Source: Cryobacterium algoritolerans (lineage in GTDB: Bacteria > Actinomycetota > Actinomycetes > Actinomycetales > Microbacteriaceae). Taken from it: a DNA stretch of 48,720 bases. The notes under the pieces were generated by a model, which saw only the letters and a list, made by a program, of their open reading frames with translations, did no database searches and was not told where the DNA came from. The translations under genes and the position numbers were made by a program. Positions 25,468 to 34,321 of this stretch are shown piece after piece. The stretch lies in contig NZ_SOFP01000048.1 of NCBI RefSeq assembly GCF_004402785.1, positions 1-48,720 of the forward strand, given 5' to 3'. Numbering within the stretch: the first letter of the stretch is position 1; every line of letters starts with the position of its first letter.

Positions 25468-27186
25468 ATGGCCGCCCCGCGCCCCGCCCAGCAGAACCAA
25501 CCACCCTGGGTGCTCTTCGGCTTGATCCTGGCCCTGGTCTTCGCCGTGCACTTGGCGTTCCTCTGCGCGGGGACGGGTCAGGGCGTGTTGCGCCTGGACC
25601 AGACTCTGCAGGCGGCCGTGATGACCATGACCGGCAACGATGCCGGTTTCACCGCGCGCGGCCTGACCCAGCCGGACCCGAAACTGCTCGGCATCTGGGT
25701 TGGGGTCTGGACCGTCCTGATCGCCCTCACTGCCGGTGGTTCGTTCATCCTCTGGGACCGGCGGAAGAGCGCCCGGGGCGCTGAGCTCTCCAGTGGGGCG
25801 GAGCTGCGGAAGCGGGTCACCGGTCACGGCGTCCCCGCCGTGCTCCCGTTCGCGCACCTGGATGACAAGCCCGTCACCATCCGGGAAGAAGACACCTCCT
25901 GCACGATCGCGCCGCCCCGCGCGGGAAAGAGCGCCTACCTCGCCATCGGGCGCATCGTCGACGCCGGCGGCGCTGTGGTCGCCACGTCCACCAAGGCCGA
26001 CGTGTTCCGGGTCACCGTGAAGAAACGCTCGGAGCTGGGGCATGTGTTTGTGTTCGACTTCGACGGCATTACCCGCTGGCCGGACAAGGCCCGCTGGGAC
26101 ATGGTCGCCGGCTGTCAGAACCCCGACGCCGCCCAGTCCCGTGCCGCCGCGATCGTCAACGCCCGCCCCGCCGGTTCTGCGGGGATGAAGGACTCGGCGC
26201 ACTTCGTCGAAGGCGTGAAGATCATCCTCCGTTCCCTCCTGCACGCGGCCGCGCTCATCCCTGGCGGGAACATGCGCGATGTCGTCCGGTGGGCGCAGGA
26301 CTTCACTGACCACGAACCTTCCGCCATTCTTCGGGACCTCTCACCCAATGGGGCGATCTGGGCCCGCGAACTCGACCAGTGGTGCCGAGAAGACGCCCCC
26401 GAAACCATCGGCAACACCAAAACCACCCTCTCCCGCATCACCGCGTCCCTTACCGACGCGCGCGTCCTCGACCTCCTCTGCCCCGCAACAGCCACCGACG
26501 GGGAGAAGCCGGTGGCACCGTTTCGGGCGCGGGACTTCGTCCTCTCCACCGACACCGTCTACTGCCTGGTCGATGACTCCCGCGAGTCCTCGACCGCGCC
26601 CATCATCACCGCCCTGGTGTCCGCGATCATCGAGGAAGCCAAGACCGTGTCCCAGCACACGACCAGTGGCCGGCTCCCCACCGCGATGACGCTGGTCCTC
26701 GATGAGGTCGCCAACGTGTCCCCGCTCCCGCAACTGCCGAACCTGATGAGTGACGGCGGCGGCCGTGGCCTCCACACCTGGATCTTCGCCCAATCCATGT
26801 CTCAACTCGTCGGCAAATGGGGGCCCGAAGCGGCCACCACGATCTTTGAGTCCTCGGCCGCGAAGATCATCTTCGGCGGACTCGCCGACGAAACTTTCCT
26901 CGAAAAGATCTCCCGCCTCATCGGCACCCACCAGGTCACCCAAACCAGCACCTCCCTGCAGCGAAACGGTGCCGGGCGAGACACCCGCTCCACGTCGACG
27001 AGTGAGCGGGAAGAGCGCCGGATGAAGGTCGAAGACATCCGCAAGATCCCCGAGGGCACAGCCCTCCTGCTCTACCGCGAGAAGGAAGCGCTCGTGCACC
27101 TCACCCCCTGGTGGAAACGCCCCGACGCCGACCAGCTCCACCAGTCCCAGGAATGGTCGCTGAAGCTGGAGGGCATCACCGCATGA
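25468..27186 (+). CDS. Type IV coupling protein (TraG/TraD/VirD4 family)
   Basis: A 572-residue protein with two N-terminal membrane helices (about 13-35 and 72-94), Walker A APPRAGKSAYL near residue 150, Walker B TLVLDEVANVSPLPQLPNLM near 410, and the TraM-recognition-type ending GGRGLHTWIFAQSMSQLVG. It should link the relaxase-DNA complex (relaxase at 40802-44605) to the secretion channel. Start is ATG 25468; a longer frame exists upstream but lies across the ParA gene in another frame. Downstream DUF4913 overlaps by 4 bp. Confidence 0.93.
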   Translation: MAAPRPAQQNQPPWVLFGLILALVFAVHLAFLCAGTGQGVLRLDQTLQAAVMTMTGNDAGFTARGLTQPDPKLLGIWVGVWTVLIALTAGGSFILWDRRKSARGAELSSGAELRKRVTGHGVPAVLPFAHLDDKPVTIREEDTSCTIAPPRAGKSAYLAIGRIVDAGGAVVATSTKADVFRVTVKKRSELGHVFVFDFDGITRWPDKARWDMVAGCQNPDAAQSRAAAIVNARPAGSAGMKDSAHFVEGVKIILRSLLHAAALIPGGNMRDVVRWAQDFTDHEPSAILRDLSPNGAIWARELDQWCREDAPETIGNTKTTLSRITASLTDARVLDLLCPATATDGEKPVAPFRARDFVLSTDTVYCLVDDSRESSTAPIITALVSAIIEEAKTVSQHTTSGRLPTAMTLVLDEVANVSPLPQLPNLMSDGGGRGLHTWIFAQSMSQLVGKWGPEAATTIFESSAAKIIFGGLADETFLEKISRLIGTHQVTQTSTSLQRNGAGRDTRSTSTSEREERRMKVEDIRKIPEGTALLLYREKEALVHLTPWWKRPDADQLHQSQEWSLKLEGITA

Positions 27187-27692
27187 GCGACGACGATCTT
27201 GATCCGAAGAGTATCGAAGGACTCGACGCCCGCCTCGTCAACGTCGAAACGATCCTGCCCGACCTCTTCGACATGTACGAACTCCGCGCCGCAGGTGGGC
27301 CCTACTACTGGGAAGCGCTCCCGCACGATCAGGCCGTGAAGCTTTGGGACGAACTGGGCAAGTTCGTGACCTGGCTCGACGGCCGCTACCTCACCAACCT
27401 GGCCGACCCCAGCTTCCGGCTCCCGGGCTGCTGGTACCGACACCCCATTGCCGTCGAAGAACTCACCGCGCTCATGGTGTCGCACCGCGCCGCGTACGAC
27501 ACCCGCTCCGCGAAAGCGTCTTCCGCGCTTGTGGACTGGCACCAACGAGCGCTCTGGCCCACCCTCGACTCGCTCAAGCTCCGCGCCGGCCTCGCCGGCT
27601 GCCGCGACCGCAGCGAACATCGCGAACCCCACGCCGGCCCGGCATCATTCACCGTGACCGACGAGTACCTGCGCTACGCCGCTTCGAGTTAA
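27183..27692 (+). CDS. DUF4913 domain protein
   Basis: A 169-residue cytosolic protein. Residues ~35-130 match DUF4913: YWEALPHDQAVKLWDELGKF, VTWLDGRYL, then FRLPGCWYRHPIAVEELTAL and ALVDWHQRALWPTLDSL. DUF4913 proteins recur after the T4CP gene in actinobacterial plasmids and conjugative elements; function unknown. ATGA overlap with the T4CP stop makes it the last gene of the transfer operon. After it the strand and character of the DNA change to cargo genes. Confidence 0.85.
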   Translation: MSDDDLDPKSIEGLDARLVNVETILPDLFDMYELRAAGGPYYWEALPHDQAVKLWDELGKFVTWLDGRYLTNLADPSFRLPGCWYRHPIAVEELTALMVSHRAAYDTRSAKASSALVDWHQRALWPTLDSLKLRAGLAGCRDRSEHREPHAGPASFTVTDEYLRYAASS

Positions 27693-27777
27693 CTAGCTCG
27701 AACATCGGAATAGAGAACTGGCAAGTCGGCGAGCGATGCCCGCTCCAGCGAAGCGACGGGACTGCGATAGGTCAGGC

Positions 27778-28287
27778 TCAGAGGACGATCGTGCGTATCT
27801 CGCCGCCATCCATGAAAACAAGAGCTTGATTTAGGGTAAGAGGAGTCTTGGTCAGGCCACACGCGAACTCGCCGCCGTCATAGCGGCCTCGGACGTCGAC
27901 TGCGCCCCCGGGAGATTCAACGTATTCCGTGACTTCGAAGTTGGCGAATGAAGGCCCCATTTCGGCAACAATTGCGTCGGTGCATGCCTTCTCCTCAGGA
28001 TGACCTGTCTGAGTACTCAAGAAACCTATTCCTCCAGCAACCAGGAGCAGAAATGGGGATGCGATTAGAAACTTCGCGAACCCCGACAGTGGCGTCTTGA
28101 GGGGTGTCGGTCGCGGGCCGAACGGGTCAGGTGCGGCAGGTCGATTTGTCATAACGTATTCGTGCCAGCGATGAAGCATTGCATCGTCGGCAAGGATGGC
28201 TGCCGCCTGATCTCCACTGAGCTCAATCCCCATTCGATGGCGGCCGGCAGGTTCTGCGAGCTGCCTTCTGAACTCCTCGAGCGTCAT
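27778..28287 (-). CDS. Unrecognised single-pass membrane protein
   Basis: The 169-residue product has a cytoplasmic N-terminus (MTLEEFRRQLAEPAGRHRMG), one transmembrane helix (about 71-93: FAKFLIASPFLLLVAGGIGF) and a small outer domain with two Cys (EEKACTDAIVAEM; EFACGLTKTPLTL). AAAGGA precedes the ATG. It lies 250 bp downstream of the OLD-type gene on the same strand; whether they work together is unknown. The 252 bp between them show no gene. No family recognised. Confidence 0.6.
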   Translation of the reverse strand: MTLEEFRRQLAEPAGRHRMGIELSGDQAAAILADDAMLHRWHEYVMTNRPAAPDPFGPRPTPLKTPLSGFAKFLIASPFLLLVAGGIGFLSTQTGHPEEKACTDAIVAEMGPSFANFEVTEYVESPGGAVDVRGRYDGGEFACGLTKTPLTLNQALVFMDGGEIRTIVL

Positions 28288-28539
28288 AAATCGTCCTTTT
28301 GTTCAATTCGGCATCACGCTTCAACGACGGTACAGGCGCACAGGCGGCTACGTACGTCCAGCTCCCCGGACTGGGGTCAAGCGCGGGCTGTCAAAGCGAT
28401 AGGACGGAAGTTCCCGTATCTTCGGATGTCGGCGGTATCGAAGCCTTGAGAGGCGCCCGCAAGGGAACCCAGGACATTACACCGCGCCCTTACCACGGTG
28501 AGTCTTGTAGAAGTCGCGTCGACGCGTGGCCGCCAGCCT

Positions 28540-30294
28540 TCAGGACGCAAGACCAGCCAATGCCTGAAGGAACGTTTTGATGTCCTCGCATACGGCCTCG
28601 GCTGGCAACAGCTTCGCGACGGCCAGGGGATTCACCCCAAAATGAGCGAGAACGTCCTTTGCTCTCGAGTCCATGAACGCGTTCGCGGCGTTGCTCTTTG
28701 TCCAAGCCACCCCGATCGTTCCAAACCCAAACTCGCTGTCCAGATCCGCCTTCACCCGCGCGACATCGATCTTCGCCGCCGCCGCGATTGCATCTGGCCA
28801 GATGAGATAGGCCTCTATGTACCTTCGGCGCCACTTGAGCGCCCTAAAACCGTCTTCGTGCCCGATGTTCTTGTCGAGAAGGTCTGAGCCCACGCTTCCC
28901 GCAGTTTCATCATCCCGGTCCCGAATGCTAATTGCTTGCACATCTCCGAATTCCGTCCGGAGATGTCGCCATACCATCTTTCGTTCTTTCACATGATCGC
29001 TCGTTTGCCAGTCGGCGATGTTGTTGGGCCAAACAATTCCGGCCACCTCGGCAAGTGCACCAAGAATGTCTTTGTCAGACTTGCCTTCATAGAACAGGAC
29101 ACGCTTTGTTCTTCGCACGCGATCGATGCGTGGGGCGTAATCGCTACCGATGCCCACCATCAATCCGACTTTCTGGTCGTCTTGGCCGAGGTATCGGAAG
29201 CGGGGACTTGAACGCCCCCGTACCTCTAGTATCTCGGACGCTGGTGTAGCCCGGATGATTTCTGTTGAGTGGGTAGCCAGCAGAACCTGCTTGCCAAACT
29301 GTGCGGCGAGATGCGAGAGCCGGTCGACCATCTGCGCCTGGAGAGCTGCGTGCAAATGAGCATCAGGTTCGTCGAAAAGAAGAACATTTGTCGCAGGCGA
29401 GGTCGCCAAGGTGTAGACGCTGAGCCACTGGAGGAAACCGCTGCCTTCGACCATCAGGTCGCGCGGTTTATACCCGTGATGGCGTGTGAGCTTGTACCCG
29501 TCCACGGTGCCTTTGACCACGTTGGCTTGAATGTAGGAGTGGTACTCCTCGTTGAACTCCCCCATGACAATCTCGGCGGAGAATATTTCTCTTAAAGTGC
29601 GTTGTAGAAGTTCCCACGGGTCCGTCTCACGAAGGTGAGTAAGGTCTTTATCGGACACCCGCGACTTGCCTATCTGCAAGCTATCGCGCTTTTTCAGATT
29701 CGCCAGGCGCATATCCAGCAGAAGGTTCCGCAGAACCGCTCCCGCGAGGCCTTCTCCCACTCGACGTCGTCGCATGGCACCGGTGGCGCGCTCCTCCCTT
29801 GCGGAGATCCCTGCGAAAGGCGGGAGATACGCGATAGTCGGAACGGGATCGCCGTCGACCAAGTTTGAATCAGAGACTTTTACAAACAGGCGATCGTTCG
29901 CGAGGGATAGTGAGAACTCTAGATGACCGTCCTTCTGGTTCTCGTCAATCCACCGACACCCCAGTGACAGTGTGTAGCCGTCAGGGTCCACATCCGGCAC
30001 CTTTGACGAACGCAGGTTGGTCCAAAGATGGTTCAACGTCGGTACGTTGATTGGAGAGAATTCGTCGTCCCCAATTCCTAGGCCCTGGGCTCCGAGACCG
30101 CTGGCCGTAAGAGCGATGGCACCCTTTTCTGCCAGTGTTGCCACCTTGCAGAACTCCCACACAGCTAAGGCCTGGAGCATTGAAGATTTCCCAGCGTTAT
30201 TGCCTCCGGCCACGATTGTCAGCCCATCTCGAAGCTCGACTTCATCGTCCTTGAACTGCTTGAACCGCTTGATCGATACCTTGGTGATTTTCAC
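28540..30294 (-). CDS. OLD-family ATPase with TOPRIM nuclease domain
   Basis: A 584-residue protein. The ABC-type ATPase part has Walker A AGGNNAGKSSML near residue 35, a signature-like MVEGSGFLQWL and Walker B/D-loop LLFDEPDAHLHAALQ, H-loop LLATHSTEII. The C-terminal TOPRIM part shows VLFYEGKSDKDILGAL near 400 and AISIRDRDDE near 460. OLD-type proteins are nucleases used in phage defence (P2 Old, GajA). No UvrD-type helicase partner lies nearby, so this is a stand-alone class. Start chosen as GTG 30294 with a G-rich ribosome binding site; ATG 30336 would add 14 residues. Confidence 0.85.
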   Translation of the reverse strand: MKITKVSIKRFKQFKDDEVELRDGLTIVAGGNNAGKSSMLQALAVWEFCKVATLAEKGAIALTASGLGAQGLGIGDDEFSPINVPTLNHLWTNLRSSKVPDVDPDGYTLSLGCRWIDENQKDGHLEFSLSLANDRLFVKVSDSNLVDGDPVPTIAYLPPFAGISAREERATGAMRRRRVGEGLAGAVLRNLLLDMRLANLKKRDSLQIGKSRVSDKDLTHLRETDPWELLQRTLREIFSAEIVMGEFNEEYHSYIQANVVKGTVDGYKLTRHHGYKPRDLMVEGSGFLQWLSVYTLATSPATNVLLFDEPDAHLHAALQAQMVDRLSHLAAQFGKQVLLATHSTEIIRATPASEILEVRGRSSPRFRYLGQDDQKVGLMVGIGSDYAPRIDRVRRTKRVLFYEGKSDKDILGALAEVAGIVWPNNIADWQTSDHVKERKMVWRHLRTEFGDVQAISIRDRDDETAGSVGSDLLDKNIGHEDGFRALKWRRRYIEAYLIWPDAIAAAAKIDVARVKADLDSEFGFGTIGVAWTKSNAANAFMDSRAKDVLAHFGVNPLAVAKLLPAEAVCEDIKTFLQALAGLAS

Positions 30295-30557
30295 AGACCC
30301 CCCCTCACGCAACACTAGGGCGCGGGAAGCACACACGGATTCAGCAGCATGCCGATGAACGGTTTGGAACGAAATCGCCTTGCCCCCAGTTGGGGGTTAC
30401 CGGCCGCTCGAGGGTAGCTTCTCGCCCTGCCGGGTGCAGGGAACGAAAACCATCACGTCGACGGCGAACTCCGTGTGCCGTGTCTAGTCGCTATCGCTCG
30501 ACGCTCACCGACGGCAGGGTGTTTTTCTGACTCGCTCGGTACAGAACTGTCGAAGAC

Positions 30558-30660
30558 TAAGTATTTGAGGCTTTGAGCCCCACCCAATCGTGCGGTTCAG
30601 CACCACCGATCGTGCGAGAGAGCACCAGTGGTGGTGTGGCTCAGCACCACTGATGCTCCT
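30558..30660 (-). repeat. IS21 right end with four tandem boxes
   Basis: Next to the istB relic lie the tip TAAGTATTTG (30558-30567) and AGCmCCA-type boxes starting at 30576, 30599, 30621 and 30643, spaced 23, 22 and 22 bp. The first two share AGCnCCACC...ATCGTGC. The tip matches those at 401-410 and 47838-47847. Such evenly phased repeats fit IS21 transposase-binding sites. The 260 bp between here and the OLD gene start show no gene. Confidence 0.68.
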
Positions 30661-30669
30661 CATCACGGA

Positions 30670-31338
30670 CTACGCGGTAGTGAGGGCAGCGTGCTCGCGC
30701 ATGTTGTAGTTGCCTGTCTCAACCCAGACCGTGTTGTGGATGATGCGGTCCATGATCGCGTCGGCGTGAACACCGGAGCCGAGGCGCTGGTGCCAGTCCT
30801 TCTGCGAGTACTGGGTGCAGAACACCGTCGATGATTCGCCGTAGCGGCGCTCCATCAGCTCCAGCAGCATGCCGCGCATCAACTCCGTAGGCCGATCCAG
30901 TAACCACTCGTCAATGACGTGCAGGGTGAAGGCGGCGTATTTGCGGAGGAACTTCCCGGCGCTGCCTGGAGTGTCTTGGGCGGCGACCCACGCTTCCTCG
31001 AGGTCGGGCATGCGGACATAGTGCGCGCGGATGCGGTGCTCGCAGGCGCGCTTGGCGATCGCGCAGCCCAGATACGATTCCCCTGATCCGGTGAACCCGT
31101 GTAAGACAACGTTCTGCTGCCGGGTCACGAACGAGCAGGTGCCGAGCTGAGTCAGTAACGGCCGGTTCAGGCTGCGCTCGTCAAGCAGGTCGATGCGGCG
31201 CATGTCCGCGTTCGGATAGCGCAGCCCTGCCCGTCGGATCAGTTCGGCAACCTTGGAGTGAGTGAAGGTGGAGTAAGCGTCATCGACGACCAGCCGGACC
31301 CGTTCTTCGAACGATCTGCGGTGAAGACGCTGGCGCAC
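30670..31338 (-). pseudogene. istB: IS21 istB helper ATPase with mutated P-loop
   Basis: The 222-residue frame is clearly IstB-like: ELIRRAGLRYPNADMRRIDL, LLTQLGTCSF, VIDEWLLDRP (Walker B region), MDRIIHNTVWVETGNYNMRE. The Walker A motif reads GFTGSGESYLG; the invariant Lys is Glu (GAA) so ATP binding should be lost. No istA accompanies it; a GNAT gene starts 13 bp beyond its 5' end. The reading frame is otherwise intact but slightly short for IstB (~250 residues), so this is a decaying relic. Confidence 0.82.
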
Positions 31339-31351
31339 ATAGGTTGGTCAC

Positions 31352-32008
31352 ATGTCCGAACCAATTGAAGAGCTGTGGCCACCCTTTGGACTGACAATCA
31401 CGTGTGGACCCGTGACCTTGTCTCCTGTCCGCGACGCTGACTTACCCGAACTCGATGCGCTTGCCCGTGCCGGCATCCACGCGCCAACTGAGATGCCTTT
31501 CTACTTCCCGTGGACCGTGGGTTCCACGGGCGAGATCCGGTTGAGACTCATGCAGTACCACTGGGCGCAACGAGCCGCGATGTCGCCGGCGTCCTGGACC
31601 CTTGAAACCACGGTTCGCTTCGACGGTGAAGTCGTCGGTTGCCAGAGCATCTCAACCAAGGACTACCTCGTCACGAGAACAGGGGAAACTGGCTCATGGC
31701 TCGGCATGAAGCACCACGGCCGAGGGATCGGGACGGTGATGCGTCAAGCTCTCTGCGCCTTCATGTTTGATCACCTAGACGCCGCCGAGGTCACCTCGGC
31801 GGCATTCGTGGACAATCCCGCGTCGCTCGCGGTGTCGAGAAAATCCGGATACCGGGAAAACGGCGTCGGTCGCCTCAAAAGGCGCGACAGCGAGATGGCC
31901 TTGAACCAGAGACTGGTTCTGACTGCCGAAGCCCTGAACCGACCCGAGCATGAACTGGAAATCGACGGCGTACGCCCGCTGCGGGAGTTCCTCGGGCTGA
32001 CGCCGTAG
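31352..32008 (+). CDS. GNAT family N-acetyltransferase
   Basis: The 218-residue protein fits the RimJ/RimL-type GNAT group: LSPVRDADLPELDALARAGI at the start, then GEVVGCQSIS, GSWLGMKHHGRGIGTVMRQA (acetyl-CoA pyrophosphate loop, Q/RxxGxG/A-like HHGRGIGT), and NPASLAVSRKSGYRENG. It transfers an acetyl group to an unknown amine. ATG 31352 lies 13 bp from the divergent istB start, so its promoter must lie inside the IS relic. Possible resistance or protein-modification role, not determinable here. Confidence 0.88.
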   Translation: MSEPIEELWPPFGLTITCGPVTLSPVRDADLPELDALARAGIHAPTEMPFYFPWTVGSTGEIRLRLMQYHWAQRAAMSPASWTLETTVRFDGEVVGCQSISTKDYLVTRTGETGSWLGMKHHGRGIGTVMRQALCAFMFDHLDAAEVTSAAFVDNPASLAVSRKSGYRENGVGRLKRRDSEMALNQRLVLTAEALNRPEHELEIDGVRPLREFLGLTP

Positions 32009-32110
32009 ACCAACCCTCTGCGGGCAAATGAACTAGCAAGTGAATTCCGGCCGGACCTCCGCGACCCTTGCTAACTCGGCCTGCAGTAGTTCGACAAGAT
32101 GACGGCCTCG

Positions 32111-33640
32111 TTAGTGACCGCCGCCGAGGTTGCCCGCGAGTCGGGCGTGCAGGAGGGTGCTGGCCTCGTTGAGACCTTCGATGACGACGTGCTTGCCGTG
32201 GCGTTCGTACTTATACGTGATGGCGTCCAGGGTGGCGACGGTGGAAGCGTCCCAGATGTGGGAGCCGGACATCTCGATGACGATTCGTTCTGGGTCGTCG
32301 GCGTATTCAAACTGGGTCATCATGTCGTTGCTCGAAGCGAAGAACAGCGCGCCCGTGACCGTGTAGTACGCCGTCGGGGCCTGACCCTCGTTGAGGCTGA
32401 GGGTGCGTTCGACTGTGGCGAGATGGGCCACGCGGCGGGCGAAGGCGACCATGGCGATGATCACGCCGACGACGACGCCAATGGCGAGGTTGTGGGTGAT
32501 AACGATCACGATGACGGTGGCGACCATGACCGTGGTCTCGCTCTTGGGCATCCGCTTCAACGTCGACGGGCGGATGCTGTGCCAATCGAAGGTGAGCACG
32601 GAGACGATGATCATGACCGATACCAGAGCGGCCATCGGTACCACGGCCAGCACGTCGCCGAGACCGAGGACCAGGACGAGCAGGAAGACGCCCGCCAGGA
32701 ACGTCGAGATGCGGGTGCGTGCACCGGAGGCTTTGACGTTGATCATGGTCTGGCCGATCATGGCGCAGCCACCCATCCCTCCGAAGAAGCCGCTCATGAT
32801 GTTCGCAACGCCCTGGCCCCAGGCCTCGCGGGTCTTGTTCGAATGGGTGTCGGTGACTTCGTCGACGATCTTGGCGGCCATGAGGGATTCCAGGATGCCG
32901 ACCATCGCCATCCCGAGGGCGAACGGGGCGATGATCGTGAACGTCTCCCAGGTCAGCGGCACGCTCGGGAACAAGAGTTCGGGCAGGGACTTCGGCAGCT
33001 CGCCCTGGTCGCCGATCGTCGGCACGTTAATAGCCATCAGAACGGTAACAACAGTGATGACCACGATCGCCACAAGCGGCGCCGGGATGACCTTGGTGAT
33101 GCGCGGCATGAAGATCATGATGAGCAGGCCACCGGCGACGAGCGGGTAAACCAAGAACGGCACACCGAGCAGCTGCGGCAGCTGCGACGTGAAGATCAAG
33201 ATCGCGAGAGCGTTCACGAAGCCGACCATCACACTGCGGGGAATGAACCGCATCAGCTTGGCGACGCCGATCACGCTGAGGAGGATCTGGAATGCTCCGG
33301 CGAGGATGACCGTGGCAATGAAGTATTCCATCCCGTAATCCCGGGCAACGGGCGCGATGACGAGTGCAACAGCGCCGGTGGCGGCCGTGATCATGGCCGG
33401 GCGCCCGCCGACGAACGCGATAGTGACGGCCATGACGAAGGAGGAGAACAACCCGACGCGTGGGTCGACACCAGCGATGATCGAGAATGCGATGGCTTCA
33501 GGGATGAGCGCCATCGCCACGACGAGGCCGGCGAGCACCTCGCGGGTGAGGATGCGCGGTGTTCTCAGAGCAGTCAGCACGGACGGTTCGGCTTTGTAAC
33601 GATTGGTTTTAGGTTGGGGGGATTTTTCGGCAATAGCCAT
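32111..33640 (-). CDS. SulP family anion transporter with STAS domain
   Basis: A 509-residue membrane protein with 10-12 hydrophobic segments and a C-terminal STAS domain (about 410-509: YADDPERIVIEMSGSHIWDA, STVATLDAITYKYERHGKHV). VLAGLVVAMALIPEAIAFSI at the start and GMGGCAMIGQTMINV in the middle are SulP signatures. It likely moves sulfate, bicarbonate or another anion with a cation. It is divergent from a MerR gene 183 bp away, with a palindrome between, so MerR probably controls it. It converges on the GNAT gene. Confidence 0.93.
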   Translation of the reverse strand: MAIAEKSPQPKTNRYKAEPSVLTALRTPRILTREVLAGLVVAMALIPEAIAFSIIAGVDPRVGLFSSFVMAVTIAFVGGRPAMITAATGAVALVIAPVARDYGMEYFIATVILAGAFQILLSVIGVAKLMRFIPRSVMVGFVNALAILIFTSQLPQLLGVPFLVYPLVAGGLLIMIFMPRITKVIPAPLVAIVVITVVTVLMAINVPTIGDQGELPKSLPELLFPSVPLTWETFTIIAPFALGMAMVGILESLMAAKIVDEVTDTHSNKTREAWGQGVANIMSGFFGGMGGCAMIGQTMINVKASGARTRISTFLAGVFLLVLVLGLGDVLAVVPMAALVSVMIIVSVLTFDWHSIRPSTLKRMPKSETTVMVATVIVIVITHNLAIGVVVGVIIAMVAFARRVAHLATVERTLSLNEGQAPTAYYTVTGALFFASSNDMMTQFEYADDPERIVIEMSGSHIWDASTVATLDAITYKYERHGKHVVIEGLNEASTLLHARLAGNLGGGH

Positions 33641-33786
33641 AGGTAACTCCGGTGACGGGCCCTCCCGTAAGAGAGCCGATGGGCAATGTCTGTGGGCGCT
33701 TCAGCGCGCAGGCCCAGCACTATCGTGTTCGACAATGGGGGTGGGGTGTTGGCGTCCAGGTAACTGGCGGCCAGAACTGCAACACT

Positions 33787-33802
33787 ACCCTAACGTTAGA
33801 GT
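33787..33802. promoter_or_regulatory. MerR-type operator candidate
   Basis: A perfect 10-bp palindrome CTAACGTTAG at 33790-33799, extending to AC.CTAACGTTAG.GT over 16 bp, sits 22 bp before the MerR ATG and within the divergent SulP/MerR gap. It suggests autoregulation and control of the transporter. Confidence 0.5.
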
Positions 33803-33823
33803 TAAGTTGAAAGAGATACTGCC

Positions 33824-34216
33824 ATGGACGCAGACGCACCCGCAGTCACAATGCACATTGGCGAGCTTGCCGAGAAGACCGGACTCTCACTGCGCACCAT
33901 CCGTCACTACGACGAGGTCGGACTCCTCAAGCCCACTGGCCGCACCGATGGCGGCTTCCGCCTCTACACGCACCAGGACTTCAGCCGACTGATGTTGATC
34001 CGACGAATGAAGCCCCTTGGCTTCCCCCTCGAGGAAATGACAGACCTGCTGCGGGTGATCGACACGCTCAGCAGTAGCGACAGCACAACACCGGTCGACT
34101 CTGAGGTTCGTCGCGAACTCGACACCTTCATCACAGAGGCCGACAAGCGCCGGGCGAAGCTACAGGAGCAACTCGCCATGGCCGACGAGTTTCTGTCACT
34201 CCTGCGCGAACAATAA
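33824..34216 (+). CDS. MerR family transcriptional regulator
   Basis: The 130-residue protein has an N-terminal MerR winged helix (MHIGELAEKTGLSLRTIRHY, DEVGLLKPTGRTDGGFRLYT, HQDFSRLMLIRRMKPLGFPL) and a coiled-coil helix (ELDTFITEADKRRAKLQEQL) for dimerisation. No Cys is present, so it does not bind metals through thiols. ATG 33824 may not be the natural start; MHIGEL at 33851 fits family length. It is divergent from the SulP transporter, which it probably regulates. A branched hairpin follows its stop. Confidence 0.88.
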   Translation: MDADAPAVTMHIGELAEKTGLSLRTIRHYDEVGLLKPTGRTDGGFRLYTHQDFSRLMLIRRMKPLGFPLEEMTDLLRVIDTLSSSDSTTPVDSEVRRELDTFITEADKRRAKLQEQLAMADEFLSLLREQ

Positions 34217-34219
34217 GGC

Positions 34220-34256
34220 CCGACCGGCATCACGCTCCAGCAGCGTTTCAGGTCGG
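34220..34256 (+). terminator. Branched hairpin after merR
   Basis: CCGACC (34220-34225) pairs with GGTCGG (34251-34256) and encloses ACGCT/AGCGT (34232-34236, 34242-34246). It starts 4 bp after the MerR stop. No T-tract, so efficiency is uncertain. The rest of the 320-bp gap to 34538 shows no gene apart from a direct repeat at 34301. Confidence 0.45.
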
Positions 34257-34300
34257 CGACGGTAGGAATCCTCAACCGGTGCCGTCACAGAGCAGGAGCC

Positions 34301-34321
34301 GTCCCGCAAGCCGGACCTTGA
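34301..34321. repeat. 21-bp direct repeat, copy 1
   Basis: GTCCCGCAAGCCGGACCTTG plus A matches copy 2 at 36224-36244 in 20 of 21 positions. Flanking bases do not match. The two copies bracket the LysM lipoprotein and the membrane-protein gene. Confidence 0.7.

Noticed and set aside
22272..25504. Very long minus-strand frames opposite the VirB4, ParA and SCO6880 genes
   Set aside because: High GC at third positions of the real genes keeps the opposite strand open; their products have no family motifs and no start signals.
28162..28449. Plus-strand frame in the gap between the membrane protein and OLD gene
   Set aside because: Overlaps the 5' end of the 28287 gene and lacks start signals; no resemblance to known proteins.
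32099..33646. 515-codon plus frame opposite the SulP gene
   Set aside because: His/Asp/Gly-rich nonsense mirrored from a membrane-protein gene; the minus strand has SulP and STAS signatures.
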